A stretch of 64,000 bases of DNA from Citrobacter farmeri (lineage in GTDB: Bacteria; Pseudomonadota; Gammaproteobacteria; Enterobacterales; Enterobacteriaceae). The translations under genes and the position numbers were made by a program. The notes beneath the pieces were generated by a model. It had not been told where the DNA came from. It was given only the letters and a program-made list of their open reading frames with translations, and searched no databases. This document shows, in pieces, positions 19,961 to 29,875 of the stretch (positions are counted from its first letter, which is position 1; each line of letters opens with the position of its first letter). The stretch spans positions 2,914,001 to 2,978,000 of the forward strand of contig NZ_CP077291.1 in NCBI RefSeq assembly GCF_019048065.1. The letters are read 5' to 3'.

Positions 19961-19995
19961 AAAACAACCAGGGGAGGAAATAAACCCCTGGTTGT
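19961..19995 (-). terminator. pyrD terminator
   Basis: Minus-strand stem ACAACCAGGGG / CCCCTGGTTGT, 11 bp, followed by TTTATATTC, located 30 bp after the pyrD stop and before zapC. Confidence 0.88.
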
Positions 19996-20024
19996 CTGAT
20001 ATTCTGATAAAGAGAAAGAAAAAA

Positions 20025-21035
20025 TCAAATATGGGTAACGATTTCTTTAATCAGTGGCGGGCCTTTAAAAATAAAACCAGAATAAATCTGAACCAGCGAC
20101 GCGCCAGCAGCCATCTTCTCGCGTGCGGCAATCACTGAGTCGATACCGCCGACGCCAATAATAGGCAACTGACCTTTTAATTCCTGAGACAGTCGACGGA
20201 TAATTTCTGTACTTTTTAATTGTAACGGACGACCGCTTAAGCCACCCATTTGATCGCAATTTTTCATTCCCTGAACAAGGGAACGATCGAGTGTCGTATT
20301 GGTGGCAATGACACCATCAATATTATGCCGGACTAAACTATCGGCAACCTGGATCAGTTCTTCCTCAGAAAGATCCGGTGCGATCTTTACTGCGATCGGA
20401 ACATATTTCTGATGGATCGTTTGCAGATCGTTTTGTTTATTTTTAATTGCACTCAGCAAATCATCCAGCGCATCGCCATATTGCAGCGAACGTAACCCTG
20501 GCGTATTTGGAGAGGAGATATTAATGGCAATATAACCGGCATAAGCATAGATTTTTTCCATACAAATCAGATAGTCATCTTTACCCTGCTCAACTGGGGT
20601 ATCCTTATTTTTGCCGATATTAATCCCAAGCACCCCATCATAATGGGCCTTTTTAACGTTCTCCACCAGGTTATCAACGCCGTGGTTATTAAAACCCATG
20701 CGGTTGATCAAACCTTCGGCATCGACGAGACGGAACAGTCTTGGCTTATCGTTGCCAGGCTGCGGACGCGGGGTCACAGTGCCTATCTCGATCGAACCAA
20801 ATCCCATCGCGCCCAGGGCATCAATACACTCCCCGTCCTTGTCCAGACCGGCAGCCAGACCGAGCGGATTTTTAAAGGTTAATCCCATACAGGTGACCGG
20901 TTTCGCCGGCACTTTCTGGCGGATCAGCGCTTCTAACGGCGTTCCCGTCACACGGCGTAATTGCTGAAATGTTAATTCATGAGCGCGCTCAGGGTCGAGC
21001 TGGAAAAGGGCTTTACGAACGAAGGGGTAGTACAT
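20025..21035 (-). CDS. pyrD: Dihydroorotate dehydrogenase (quinone)
   Basis: Class 2 dihydroorotate dehydrogenase, the fourth step of UMP synthesis, FMN-dependent and coupled to membrane quinone. The ATG at 21035 ([11 protein letters not shown]) gives 336 residues, the E. coli length. The N-terminal amphipathic helices for quinone access (about 1-35), the FMN-binding [11 protein letters not shown] and the catalytic-serine segment [11 protein letters not shown] (near 175) are all present, as is the phosphate-binding GVGGI. Regulated by PurR and by a CTP-sensitive leader hairpin (see 21041-21136). Confidence 0.98.
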   Translation of the reverse strand: MYYPFVRKALFQLDPERAHELTFQQLRRVTGTPLEALIRQKVPAKPVTCMGLTFKNPLGLAAGLDKDGECIDALGAMGFGSIEIGTVTPRPQPGNDKPRLFRLVDAEGLINRMGFNNHGVDNLVENVKKAHYDGVLGINIGKNKDTPVEQGKDDYLICMEKIYAYAGYIAINISSPNTPGLRSLQYGDALDDLLSAIKNKQNDLQTIHQKYVPIAVKIAPDLSEEELIQVADSLVRHNIDGVIATNTTLDRSLVQGMKNCDQMGGLSGRPLQLKSTEIIRRLSQELKGQLPIIGVGGIDSVIAAREKMAAGASLVQIYSGFIFKGPPLIKEIVTHI

Positions 21036-21040
21036 GAACT

Positions 21041-21079
21041 CTCCTGGATTCCCGGTGTGCAAACCGGGGGCGTATTATG
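21041..21079 (-). promoter_or_regulatory. pyrD promoter and pyrimidine-sensing leader hairpin
   Basis: On the minus strand the -10 CATAAT (complement of 21074-21079) is followed by GCCCCCGG, then TTTGCACA, then CCGGG, then the Shine-Dalgarno AGGAG (complement of 21041-21045). CCCGG and CCGGG pair (21051-21070). A transcript starting at a C would carry the hairpin and block ribosome binding; one starting at the following G when CTP is low would not. This is the start-site switching known for enteric pyrD. Confidence 0.85.
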
Positions 21080-21120
21080 GGCGATGTTGGTCAAAAAGGG
21101 AATTGACCTGCGGCAATAAA

Positions 21121-21136
21121 AAGCAAACGTTTCCCC
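21121..21136 (-). promoter_or_regulatory. PurR box of pyrD
   Basis: AAGCAAACGTTTCCCC matches the PurR consensus ACGCAAACGTTTnCnT at the central CAAACGTTT palindrome and lies upstream of the pyrD promoter, as in E. coli, where PurR represses pyrD. Confidence 0.75.
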
Positions 21137-21278
21137 TGCCATCGTCTTTTTATGCAATTTTCAGATTTTCTATTCCGCATAAATCATTTCGATTCCCGAT
21201 TCCCCTCTGTCAGACTGCAAAAATTGTTATTAATGTTAAATAAAAGCGAACAATTGGTTATAAGGGGAGAATGCATCT

Positions 21279-21854
21279 ATGCGCGTTATCACTCTGGCGG
21301 GAAGCCCACGCTTTCCCTCTCGATCCAGTGCGCTACTGGAATATGCCCGGGAAAAACTGAACGGTCAGGATGTCGAGGTTTACCACTGGAATCTGCACAA
21401 CTTCGAACCTGAAGATCTGCTGTATGCCCGTTTCGACAGCCCGGCGTTGAAAACACTCGTTGAGCAACTAAAAGAAGCGGACGGCCTGATTGTTGCCACC
21501 CCGGTCTATAAAGCGGCCTACTCCGGAGCGCTAAAAACGCTGCTCGACCTGCTGCCAGAGCGAGCGCTGGAAGGAAAGGTGGTTCTGCCGCTGGCGACAG
21601 GCGGCACCGTCGCTCACCTGCTCGCCGTTGATTACGCGCTGAAACCGGTGCTCAGCGCCCTGAAAGCCCAGGAGATTTTGCACGGCGTCTTTGCTGATGA
21701 CTCCCAGGTAATCGATTATCAGCATAAGCCGCATTTCACCCCCAATTTACAACTGCGTCTTGATAAGGCGCTGGAAACATTCTGGCACGCCCTGCATCGC
21801 CGCGACGTCCAGGTTCCCGCCTTTGAGACCGTGCGAGGTGCAGTCCATGCGTAA
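21279..21854 (+). CDS. ssuE: FMN reductase SsuE
   Basis: NADPH-dependent FMN reductase that supplies FMNH2 to the monooxygenase SsuD for desulfonation of alkanesulfonates under sulfate starvation. The 191 residues form a flavodoxin-like fold: the phosphate-binding [12 protein letters not shown] near the N-terminus, [13 protein letters not shown] (flavin loop with the family's Tyr insertion pattern) near 73-85. AAGGGGA precedes the ATG. First gene of ssuEADCB, overlapping ssuA by 8 bp. The operon is expected to need Cbl; the AT-rich 21137-21278 upstream is the likely control region. Confidence 0.97.
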   Translation: MRVITLAGSPRFPSRSSALLEYAREKLNGQDVEVYHWNLHNFEPEDLLYARFDSPALKTLVEQLKEADGLIVATPVYKAAYSGALKTLLDLLPERALEGKVVLPLATGGTVAHLLAVDYALKPVLSALKAQEILHGVFADDSQVIDYQHKPHFTPNLQLRLDKALETFWHALHRRDVQVPAFETVRGAVHA

Positions 21855-22821
21855 TCTTCTCAAACCCCGCGCGACGTGGCTGGCACTCGCTGGGCTGCTG
21901 GCCTTTTCCGGGCTGACACAGGCGGCAGAGCCCTCCCCTGATGCTCTACGCATCGGCTATCAGAAAGGCAGCATCAGTATGGTTCTGGCAAAAAGCCATC
22001 AGTTGCTGGAAACGCGTTATCCCCGGACAAAAATATCCTGGATTGAATTTCCGGCCGGGCCGCAGATGCTGGAAGCGCTGAACGTCGGCAGTATCGATCT
22101 GGGCAGCACCGGTGATATTCCCCCCATTTTTGCCCAGGCGGCTGGCGCAGATTTAGTTTACGTCGGCGTCGAACCGGCAAAACCGAAAGCGGAAGTGATT
22201 CTGGTGCCGGAAAACAGCCCGATCAAGACGGTGGCGGAACTGAAAGGTCATAAAGTGGCATTTCAGAAAGGTTCCAGTTCGCACAATCTGCTGCTGCGTG
22301 CGCTGCAACAGGCCGGACTGAAATTTACCGATATCCAGCCTACATACCTGACCCCTGCCGATGCCCGTGCAGCTTTCCAGCAGGGCAACGTTGATGCGTG
22401 GGCAATCTGGGATCCCTACTATTCCGCTGCATTATTGCAGGGCGGCGTGCGCGTACTGAAAGACGGCAGCGATCTGAAACAGACCGGATCGTTCTATCTC
22501 GCCGCACGGCCATACGCCGAGAAAAACGGTGCATTCATTCAGGGGGTACTGGATACCTTCAGTCAGGCGGATGCGTTAACCCTCAGCCAGCGTCAGGAGA
22601 GCATTGCCCTACTGGCGAAAACGATGGGTCTGCCAGAACCGGTGATTGCCTCGTATCTCGATCATCGTCCACCAACCTCCATTTCGCCGGTCAGTGACTC
22701 TGTGACCACCCTGCAACAGCAAACGGCGGATCTGTTTTACGACAACCGTCTGGTACCGAAAAAAATCGACATTCGCCAGCGCATCTGGCAGCCCACTCAA
22801 CAGGAAGGAAAGCAATTATGA
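21847..22821 (+). CDS. ssuA: Alkanesulfonate-binding periplasmic protein SsuA
   Basis: Substrate-binding protein of the SsuABC aliphatic sulfonate importer. The ATG at 21847 ([11 protein letters not shown]) begins a Sec signal peptide cleaved about after residue 29 (TQA|AEPS). The 324 residues are five more than in E. coli because the signal region is longer. The mature domain is a NMT1/ThiY-like two-lobe binding fold, with the conserved [19 protein letters not shown] and [13 protein letters not shown] blocks. The start overlaps the ssuE stop by 8 bp and the stop overlaps ssuD by ATGA, so the operon is translationally coupled. Confidence 0.97.
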   Translation: MRNLLKPRATWLALAGLLAFSGLTQAAEPSPDALRIGYQKGSISMVLAKSHQLLETRYPRTKISWIEFPAGPQMLEALNVGSIDLGSTGDIPPIFAQAAGADLVYVGVEPAKPKAEVILVPENSPIKTVAELKGHKVAFQKGSSSHNLLLRALQQAGLKFTDIQPTYLTPADARAAFQQGNVDAWAIWDPYYSAALLQGGVRVLKDGSDLKQTGSFYLAARPYAEKNGAFIQGVLDTFSQADALTLSQRQESIALLAKTMGLPEPVIASYLDHRPPTSISPVSDSVTTLQQQTADLFYDNRLVPKKIDIRQRIWQPTQQEGKQL

Positions 22822-23963
22822 GCCTGAATATGTTCTGGTTTTTACCGACGCACGGTGACGGTCATTATCTGGGTACCGAAGAAGGCTCCCGGCCGGTGGA
22901 TCAAGGCTATTTACAGCAGATTGCTCAGACGGCGGATCGTCTGGGGTTCACCGGCGTGTTGATCCCGACCGGACGATCCTGTGAGGACGCGTGGCTGGTC
23001 GCCGCATCGATGATCCCGGTGACTCAACGCCTCAAGTTCCTGGTGGCATTACGCCCGAGCGTCACCTCACCGACCGTTGCCGCTCGCCAGGCCGCTACGC
23101 TCGACAGACTCTCCAACGGTCGCGCGCTGTTTAACCTGGTCACCGGCAGCGATCCACAGGAACTGGCAGGCGACGGTGTGTTTCTCGATCACAGCGAACG
23201 TTACGAGGCCTCCTCGGAGTTTACCCAGGTCTGGCGTCGTTTATTGCAGGGCGAAACCGTCGACTTCAACGGCAAGCACATCCACGTTCGCGGGGCGAAG
23301 CTGTTCTTTCCGCCGATCCAACAGCCTCATCCTCCACTCTACTTCGGCGGCTCTTCCGATGTCGCCCAGGATCTGGCCGCTGAGCAGGTCGATCTTTACC
23401 TGACCTGGGGCGAACCACCTGAACTGGTGAAAGAGAAGATCGCCCAGGTACGAGCCAAAGCCGCGGCGCGCGGTCGCAACATTCGTTTTGGCATTCGCCT
23501 GCACGTTATTGTTCGCGAAACTAACGAAGAAGCATGGCGGGCCGCGGATCGCCTGATTGCCCACCTTGATGACGACACCATCGCGAAAGCGCAGGCGGCT
23601 TTCGCCCGCACGGATTCGGTCGGTCAACACCGGATGGCGGCACTGCATAACGGCAAGCGCGACCAACTGGAGGTAAGCCCTAATCTATGGGCAGGTGTGG
23701 GGCTGGTACGTGGAGGTGCCGGAACCGCGCTGGTCGGTGACGGTCCGACGGTGGCCGCGCGCATCAATGAGTATGCCGCGTTGGGCATCGACAGCTTCGT
23801 ACTTTCAGGCTACCCGCATCTGGAAGAGGCGTACAAAGTCGGTGAGCTGTTGTTCCCGCACCTCGATGTCGCGATCCCGGAAGTTCCACAGCCTCAGCGC
23901 CAGTATCAACAAGGCGAAGCGGTGGCGAATGAATTTATCCCGCGCAAGGTTGCGCAGAGCTAA
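22818..23963 (+). CDS. ssuD: FMNH2-dependent alkanesulfonate monooxygenase
   Basis: SsuD uses FMNH2 and O2 to cleave C-S bonds of C2-C10 alkanesulfonates, releasing sulfite. The 381 residues match E. coli. It belongs to the bacterial luciferase-like TIM-barrel family; the active-site Cys54-equivalent is in [13 protein letters not shown], and HxxR-type residues are seen in [14 protein letters not shown] and the mobile loop [18 protein letters not shown]. It sits between ssuA (ATGA overlap) and ssuC (11 bp gap). Confidence 0.98.
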   Translation: MSLNMFWFLPTHGDGHYLGTEEGSRPVDQGYLQQIAQTADRLGFTGVLIPTGRSCEDAWLVAASMIPVTQRLKFLVALRPSVTSPTVAARQAATLDRLSNGRALFNLVTGSDPQELAGDGVFLDHSERYEASSEFTQVWRRLLQGETVDFNGKHIHVRGAKLFFPPIQQPHPPLYFGGSSDVAQDLAAEQVDLYLTWGEPPELVKEKIAQVRAKAAARGRNIRFGIRLHVIVRETNEEAWRAADRLIAHLDDDTIAKAQAAFARTDSVGQHRMAALHNGKRDQLEVSPNLWAGVGLVRGGAGTALVGDGPTVAARINEYAALGIDSFVLSGYPHLEEAYKVGELLFPHLDVAIPEVPQPQRQYQQGEAVANEFIPRKVAQS

Positions 23964-23974
23964 GGAGAAGTGCG

Positions 23975-24766
23975 ATGGCAACGCCAATACAAAGGGGGTT
24001 ATTGCGCGTTGCCCCCTGGTTCTTACCGGTGGGCATCGTCGCCGCCTGGCAACTGGCCTCCTCAATGGGCTGGCTCTCCGGGCGCATTTTGCCCTCGCCA
24101 GAAGGGGTAGTAACCGCCTTCTGGACGCTCTCCGCCAGCGGCGAACTCTGGCAGCATCTGGCTATCAGCTCCTGGCGCGCGCTGATCGGCTTCTCAATTG
24201 GCGGCTCGATTGGCCTGACGCTGGGGCTGATCAGCGGCTTATCGCGTTGGGGGGAGCGCCTGTTGGATACCTCGATCCAGATGTTGCGTAACGTTCCGCA
24301 TCTGGCGCTGATTCCATTAGTGATCTTGTGGTTTGGTATCGACGAAACGGCGAAGATCTTCCTGGTGGCGCTGGGGACGCTCTTTCCCATCTACATCAAC
24401 ACCTGGCACGGGATCCGCAATATCGATCGCGGTCTGGTAGAGATGGCGCGCAGCTACGGGTTATCTGGCTTTTCGCTGTTCCTCCATGTGATCCTGCCTG
24501 GCGCTCTGCCTTCGATTATGGTCGGCGTGCGCTTTGCGCTGGGGCTGATGTGGTTGACGCTTATCGTCGCGGAGACCATTTCAGCCAACTCCGGGATCGG
24601 TTATCTGGCGATGAACGCAAGGGAGTTTCTGCAAACGGATATCGTGGTCGTCGCCATTATTCTCTATGCCCTGCTCGGTAAACTGGCCGATGTCAGCGCT
24701 CAGCTGCTGGAGCGCGTCTGGCTGCGCTGGAACCCGGCTTATCATGTGAAGGAGGCCACCGTATGA
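23975..24766 (+). CDS. ssuC: Alkanesulfonate ABC permease SsuC
   Basis: Inner membrane permease of the SsuABC importer. The 263 residues contain six predicted transmembrane helices and the EAA loop ([28 protein letters not shown], about residues 150-177) that docks the ATPase. GGAGAAG lies just before the ATG. The stop overlaps the ssuB start by 4 bp. Confidence 0.97.
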   Translation: MATPIQRGLLRVAPWFLPVGIVAAWQLASSMGWLSGRILPSPEGVVTAFWTLSASGELWQHLAISSWRALIGFSIGGSIGLTLGLISGLSRWGERLLDTSIQMLRNVPHLALIPLVILWFGIDETAKIFLVALGTLFPIYINTWHGIRNIDRGLVEMARSYGLSGFSLFLHVILPGALPSIMVGVRFALGLMWLTLIVAETISANSGIGYLAMNAREFLQTDIVVVAIILYALLGKLADVSAQLLERVWLRWNPAYHVKEATV

Positions 24767-25530
24767 ATACCGCCCGTCTGAACCAGGGTACGCCGCTCCT
24801 GCTGAATGCGGTGACGAAAAAGTATGCGGCGAACACCGTACTGAATCAGCTTGATCTACATATCCCGGCAGGTCAGTTTGTTGCCGTCGTCGGGCGCAGC
24901 GGCGGTGGTAAAAGTACCCTGCTACGCCTGTTGGCCGGGCTGGAATCGCCAAATGCGGGTGAACTGCTGGCCGGTACCACGCCGCTTCGCGATATTCAGG
25001 ACGATACCCGCATGATGTTTCAGGACGCCCGACTTCTGCCGTGGAAATCGGTGATCGATAACGTGGGACTGGGGTTGAAGGGCAACTGGCGGGACGCTGC
25101 GCGTCAGGCGCTGGCGGCCGTTGGCCTGGAAAATCGGGCGTCAGAGTGGCCAGCCGCGCTTTCCGGCGGGCAAAAGCAGCGTGTTGCCCTTGCCCGGGCG
25201 CTGATCCACCGGCCGGGCCTGCTGTTACTCGACGAACCGCTTGGCGCGCTGGATGCGTTAACGCGGCTGGAGATGCAGGATCTCATTGTTTCGCTGTGGC
25301 AGGAACATGGTTTCACCGTGCTGTTGGTCACGCATGACGTCAGCGAAGCCGTGGCGATGGCTGACCGGGTGTTGCTTATTGAAGATGGCAAGATTGGACT
25401 GGATCTGACGGTCGACATTGCGCGACCGCGCCGCCTGGGATCGGTACGTTTAGCAGAACTGGAGGCTGACGTGTTGAGTCGGGTTATGCAGCGCGGGGTA
25501 ACAGAACAGCCAGTTCGTCGACATGGATAA
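24763..25530 (+). CDS. ssuB: Alkanesulfonate ABC ATPase SsuB
   Basis: Cytosolic ATPase of the alkanesulfonate importer. The 255 residues show Walker [10 protein letters not shown] (near 44-52), the Q loop [11 protein letters not shown], signature [15 protein letters not shown], Walker [13 protein letters not shown] and the H-loop [10 protein letters not shown]. This is the nitrate/sulfonate/taurine subgroup. Last gene of ssuEADCB; a REP/BIME element follows. Confidence 0.97.
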   Translation: MNTARLNQGTPLLLNAVTKKYAANTVLNQLDLHIPAGQFVAVVGRSGGGKSTLLRLLAGLESPNAGELLAGTTPLRDIQDDTRMMFQDARLLPWKSVIDNVGLGLKGNWRDAARQALAAVGLENRASEWPAALSGGQKQRVALARALIHRPGLLLLDEPLGALDALTRLEMQDLIVSLWQEHGFTVLLVTHDVSEAVAMADRVLLIEDGKIGLDLTVDIARPRRLGSVRLAELEADVLSRVMQRGVTEQPVRRHG

Positions 25531-25545
25531 CCATTCAGGACGTTC

Positions 25546-25616
25546 CAGGCCCGGCAGGCAAGCGCCACCGGGCATTTTGCCGGATGGCGGCGTTACCGCC
25601 TTATCCGGCCTACAAA
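25546..25616. repeat. REP/BIME palindromic element
   Basis: Two inverted REP-like units lie between the convergent genes ssuB and pepN. The right unit is TGCCGGATGGCGGCG...CGCCTTATCCGGCCTACAA (25579-25615). The left unit (about 25546-25576, GGCCCGGCAGGCAAGCGCCACCGGGCA) is its imperfect partner. Such elements bind gyrase/IHF/Pol I and protect mRNA 3' ends. Confidence 0.9.
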
Positions 25617-25631
25617 CAAGAGGTCAATGTC

Positions 25632-28244
25632 TCAGGCTAACGCTTTGGTGACCTTCTCGAACAGATCGCCGGAAAGATTATCCAGGCTTTTTAACTGCTC
25701 CAGCGCGGCACGCATTTTTTGCTGACGCTTCGCATCGTAGCGCTTCAGACGAATCAGCGGCTCGATCAAACGTGACGCCACCTGCGGATTGCGGCTGTTA
25801 AGCTCAGTCAGCATTTCCACCAGGAACTGATAACCACTACCATCTTCTGCATGGAACGCCGCCGGGTTACTGCCGGCAAACGCGCCAATCAGCGAACGAA
25901 TACGGTTCGGGTTGCTCATGCTGAATGAACGGTGTTTTAACAGGCCACGCACCGTGTCCAGCACGTTATCCGCCGGACTGGTGGACTGCAGGATAAACCA
26001 TTTGTCCATCACCAGACCGTCCTGATGCCACTTGTCATCATACTCCTGCATCAGCGCATCACGGCACGGCAACTGTGCAGCCACGGCCGCAGACAGCGCC
26101 GCCAGTGCGTCGGTCATGTTGTTAGCTTCACGATACTGTTTGCTCACCAGCGTATCTGCCAGTGTCGTTTCACCAAAGGCCAGGAAGCGCAGGCAGGCGT
26201 TACGCAGTGTACGTTTGCCGATGTCCGCATGCTCAACGCGGTACTCTTCCAGGCGATTGGCGTTATAGATCGCCAGGAACTCATCCGCCAGTTCAGTTGC
26301 CAGCGTACGCGTTAACGCTTCGCGAACTTCCGCAATCGCCAGCGGATCGATGATCTCAAACAATTCAGCAATTTCGTTTGCCGAAGGCAGCGTCAGTATT
26401 TCCGCCGCCAGCGCCGGATCGATCTTCTCATCCAGCAGCACCGCGCGGAATGCATCCGCCACATGAACCGGCAGAGAGAGCGGCTGTCCCTGCTGATAAC
26501 GGGCCACGTTAAGCTTGATGTACGTTGCCAGCAGGCTTTGCGCGGCGTCCCAACGGGAGAAGTCGTTGCGCGCATAGCGCATCAGGAACGTCAGTTGCTG
26601 ATCGCTCCATTTGTATTCCAGCTTCACCGGCGCAGAGAACTCGCACAACAGCGCCGGTACCGGCTGGAAATAAACGTTATCGAACACAAACGTCTGCTCC
26701 GCCTGCGTCACGTTCAGCACGGCGTTCACCGGATGACCGCCTTTCTGTAGCGGGATCACCTTGCCTTCGTTGTCATACAACTCAATGGCAAACGGAACAT
26801 GCAGCGGCAGTTTCTCGTCCTGATCCGGCGTTGTCGGCGTGCGCTGGCTAAGGGTCAGCGTATACTGCTCAGTTTCCGGGTTATAGTCATCTTTAACAGT
26901 AACAATCGGCGTGCCTGACTGGCTGTACCAGCGGCGGAAATGAGAAAGATCGACGTTAGACGCATCTTCCATTGCCTGAACGAAGTCATCACAGGTCGCC
27001 GCGCTACCGTCGTGACGCTCAAAGTACAGTTGCATCCCTTTCTGGAAATTAGTCTCGCCCAGCAGGGTGTGGATCATGCGAATCACTTCTGCGCCCTTTT
27101 CATACACTGTCAGGGTGTAGAAGTTGTTCATTTCAATGACCTTATCCGGGCGGATCGGATGCGCCATCGGGCTGGCATCTTCAGCAAACTGCAGGCCACG
27201 CATGGTGCGCACATTGCTGATCCGGTTAACCGCACGAGAACCAAGATCCGAACTGAACTCCTGATCGCGGAAGACGGTTAGCCCCTCTTTCAGGCTCAAC
27301 TGGAACCAGTCGCGACAGGTGACGCGGTTACCGGTCCAGTTATGGAAATATTCATGGCCGATCACGCGTTCAATATCGAGATAATCTTTGTCGGTGGCGG
27401 TGTCAGTTCGCGCCAGCACGTATTTGGAGTTAAAGATATTAAGACCTTTATTCTCCATCGCGCCCATATTAAAGAAGTCGACGGCGACGATCATATAGAT
27501 GTCGAGATCGTACTCCAGGCCGAAACGTTCCTCGTCCCACTTCATCGAGTTCTGTAGCGACGTCATCGCCCACGGCGCACGGTCGAGATTTCCGCGATCC
27601 ACGTACAGCTCTAGCGCCACTTCACGCCCGGAACGGGTGGTAAAGGTATCGCGTAGTACGTCGAAATCACCGGCAACCAGCGCAAACAGGTAACACGGTT
27701 TCGGGAACGGATCCTGCCACTGAACCCAGTGACGACCGTTTTCCAGTTCCCCCTCACCTGTGCGATTACCATTGGAGAGCAGGAACGGATATTTGCTTTT
27801 ATCGGCAATAATTTTGGTGGTAAAACGCGCCAGTACGTCCGGGCGGTCGAGATACCAGGTAATGTGGCGGAAGCCTTCCGCCTCGCACTGGGTGCATAAC
27901 GCATCGCCCGACTGGTACAGGCCTTCCAGTGCGGTGTTCCGGGCCGGGCTGATTTCATTAACAATACGCAGCGTAAAACGCTCGGGTAGATTGCTGATCA
28001 CCAGCACGCCCGCGTCTTCTTTCCAGGCTGTCCACGGTTCATCGTTGACGTGGAGAGAAATCAGCGTCAGATCTTCTCCATCCAGTTTCAGCGGGGCATC
28101 CGATGCGCCATGACGAACAGCCTGGCTCACTGCCGTGACCACGGTTTTTTCAGCATCCAGGTCAAAGGTCAAGTCAATATCAGTAATCTGGTAATCCGGC
28201 GCACGGTAGTCGTGTCGGTATTTGGCTTGTGGCTGTTGTGTCAT
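25632..28244 (-). CDS. pepN: Aminopeptidase N
   Basis: PepN is the main cytosolic M1 zinc aminopeptidase, acting in late protein turnover. The 870 residues equal E. coli PepN. The exopeptidase motif GAMEN (261-265) and the zinc site HEYFH (297-301) with Glu320 in LKEGLTV are intact. Domains: N-terminal beta saddle (1-193), thermolysin-like (194-444), beta-sandwich (445-546) and all-helical C-terminal (547-870). Divergent from pncB over 265 bp. Confidence 0.99.
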   Translation of the reverse strand: MTQQPQAKYRHDYRAPDYQITDIDLTFDLDAEKTVVTAVSQAVRHGASDAPLKLDGEDLTLISLHVNDEPWTAWKEDAGVLVISNLPERFTLRIVNEISPARNTALEGLYQSGDALCTQCEAEGFRHITWYLDRPDVLARFTTKIIADKSKYPFLLSNGNRTGEGELENGRHWVQWQDPFPKPCYLFALVAGDFDVLRDTFTTRSGREVALELYVDRGNLDRAPWAMTSLQNSMKWDEERFGLEYDLDIYMIVAVDFFNMGAMENKGLNIFNSKYVLARTDTATDKDYLDIERVIGHEYFHNWTGNRVTCRDWFQLSLKEGLTVFRDQEFSSDLGSRAVNRISNVRTMRGLQFAEDASPMAHPIRPDKVIEMNNFYTLTVYEKGAEVIRMIHTLLGETNFQKGMQLYFERHDGSAATCDDFVQAMEDASNVDLSHFRRWYSQSGTPIVTVKDDYNPETEQYTLTLSQRTPTTPDQDEKLPLHVPFAIELYDNEGKVIPLQKGGHPVNAVLNVTQAEQTFVFDNVYFQPVPALLCEFSAPVKLEYKWSDQQLTFLMRYARNDFSRWDAAQSLLATYIKLNVARYQQGQPLSLPVHVADAFRAVLLDEKIDPALAAEILTLPSANEIAELFEIIDPLAIAEVREALTRTLATELADEFLAIYNANRLEEYRVEHADIGKRTLRNACLRFLAFGETTLADTLVSKQYREANNMTDALAALSAAVAAQLPCRDALMQEYDDKWHQDGLVMDKWFILQSTSPADNVLDTVRGLLKHRSFSMSNPNRIRSLIGAFAGSNPAAFHAEDGSGYQFLVEMLTELNSRNPQVASRLIEPLIRLKRYDAKRQQKMRAALEQLKSLDNLSGDLFEKVTKALA

Positions 28245-28462
28245 AAAAAACCTTTAGCATCTTTTGAAGAGTCTCGAGTTCAGTCTATTCCTGTTGCGTA
28301 AAACACGCTACGCAGAATGTTTATCTTTTCAGGCACAAACACTCTTTTTGCTACATTTTTATAACACGCGGCACGAAATGCACTCGACCCTGGCACCAGC
28401 TTATGGTGTGATCGGGGTTCAATAAATCGCTAAACAAGGTATACTCCAGCGGTTTTCTTAGT

Positions 28463-28480
28463 TGTTTATTGTACTAAACG
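28463..28480 (+). promoter_or_regulatory. NadR operator of pncB
   Basis: TGTTTA-TTGTAC-TAAACG fits the NadR box TGTTTA-N6-TAAACA with one mismatch. It lies 30 bp upstream of the pncB start and downstream of a -10-like TATACT (28440-28445). NadR represses pncB when NAD is plentiful. The remainder of the 265-bp pepN-pncB gap holds no gene. Confidence 0.82.
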
Positions 28481-28509
28481 CTCCCGTGAGAGGATGCTAC
28501 TGCGCACCT

Positions 28510-29712
28510 ATGACACAATTCGCTTCTCCTGTTCTGCACTCGTTGCTGGATACAGATGCTTATAAGTTGCATATGCAGCAAGCCGTATTTCACCACTACT
28601 ATGATGTGCAGGTAGCGGCTGAATTTCGTTGCCGAGGCGACGACCTGCTGGGTATTTATGCCGACACCATTCGCGAGCAGGTCAATGCTATGCAGCACCT
28701 GCGCCTGGAGGATGAAGAGTATCAGTGGCTTTCCGGCCTCCCCTTCTTCAAAGCGGATTACCTCAACTGGCTGCGTGATTTTCGCTATGACCCACAGCAG
28801 GTTTCCATCAGCAACGACAACGGAAAGCTGAATATCCGTTTAACCGGTCCGTGGCGCGAAGTCATCATGTGGGAAGTCCCGCTGCTGGCGGTGATAAGCG
28901 AACTGGTTCATCGCTATCGCTCGCCAGAAATGGGCGTCGCGCAGGCCCTTGATACGCTGGAAACGAAATTAGTCGATTTCTCTGCTTTAACGTCCAGTCT
29001 CGATATGTCCCGCTTTCACCTGATGGATTTCGGCACCCGTCGCCGTTTTTCCCGTGAAGTGCAACAGGCTATCGTTAAGCGTTTGCAGCAGGAGCCGTGG
29101 TTTGTTGGCACCAGTAACTACGATCTGGCGCGCCGTCTCTCGCTGACGCCAATGGGCACGCAGGCGCACGAGTGGTTCCAGGCGCACCAGCAAATAAGTC
29201 CGGAACTGGCGACCAGCCAGCGCGCCGCCCTGGCCGCGTGGCTAAATGAATATCCGGATCAACTGGGTATCGCGCTGACCGACTGCATCACGATGGATGC
29301 ATTCTTACGCGACTTTGGTAGCGAATTTGCGACCCGTTACCAGGGACTGCGCCATGATTCTGGCGATCCTGTTGAATGGGGCGAAAAAGCCATCGCCCAC
29401 TACGAGAAATTAGGGATCGATCCGCACAGTAAAACACTGGTCTTTTCCGACAATCTGGATCTGAATAAAGCGGTGGACCTTTACCGCCACTTCTCCTCCC
29501 GCGTGCAGTTGAGTTTTGGTATTGGCACGCGTCTGACCTGCGATATTCCGCAGGTTAAGCCGCTGAACATTGTGATCAAACTGGTCGAGTGCAACGGTAA
29601 ACCGGTTGCTAAACTGTCCGACAGCCCGGGCAAAACCATTTGTCACGACAAAGCCTTTGTTCGCGCATTGCGCAAAGCGTTTGATTTACCGCATATCAAA
29701 AAAGCCAGTTAA
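28510..29712 (+). CDS. pncB: Nicotinate phosphoribosyltransferase
   Basis: Converts nicotinate and PRPP to nicotinate mononucleotide in NAD salvage, with ATP-driven phosphorylation of an active-site His. The ATG at 28510 ([11 protein letters not shown]) gives 400 residues as in E. coli. Conserved features: [14 protein letters not shown] near the N-terminus, FGTRRRFS, the phospho-His in PMGTQAHEW (near 220) and the PRPP-site [12 protein letters not shown] strong terminator follows. The NadR box upstream indicates repression by NAD. Confidence 0.98.
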   Translation: MTQFASPVLHSLLDTDAYKLHMQQAVFHHYYDVQVAAEFRCRGDDLLGIYADTIREQVNAMQHLRLEDEEYQWLSGLPFFKADYLNWLRDFRYDPQQVSISNDNGKLNIRLTGPWREVIMWEVPLLAVISELVHRYRSPEMGVAQALDTLETKLVDFSALTSSLDMSRFHLMDFGTRRRFSREVQQAIVKRLQQEPWFVGTSNYDLARRLSLTPMGTQAHEWFQAHQQISPELATSQRAALAAWLNEYPDQLGIALTDCITMDAFLRDFGSEFATRYQGLRHDSGDPVEWGEKAIAHYEKLGIDPHSKTLVFSDNLDLNKAVDLYRHFSSRVQLSFGIGTRLTCDIPQVKPLNIVIKLVECNGKPVAKLSDSPGKTICHDKAFVRALRKAFDLPHIKKAS

Positions 29713-29719
29713 TCCTTCC

Positions 29720-29745
29720 AGGGAGCCGCTTCGGCTCCCTTTTTG
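29720..29745 (+). terminator. pncB rho-independent terminator
   Basis: Stem AGGGAGCCG / CGGCTCCCT with a short CTT loop, followed by TTTTTG. Confidence 0.95.
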
Positions 29746-29875
29746 TACTTATTTCTGAAATCTTTCTCTTTGCCTGTGAATTCTGCTTGTCTGATTGCAG
29801 ATGCCAGGTAACATAGGAAATCCCCATTCCGGGGAACATGTGTTTATATATCGGACTATTAACAGAGAGAATATT

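Noticed and set aside
25546..25616. Repeat as an insertion sequence end or attachment site
   Set aside because: The sequence matches the REP/BIME consensus and there is no transposase or target duplication.
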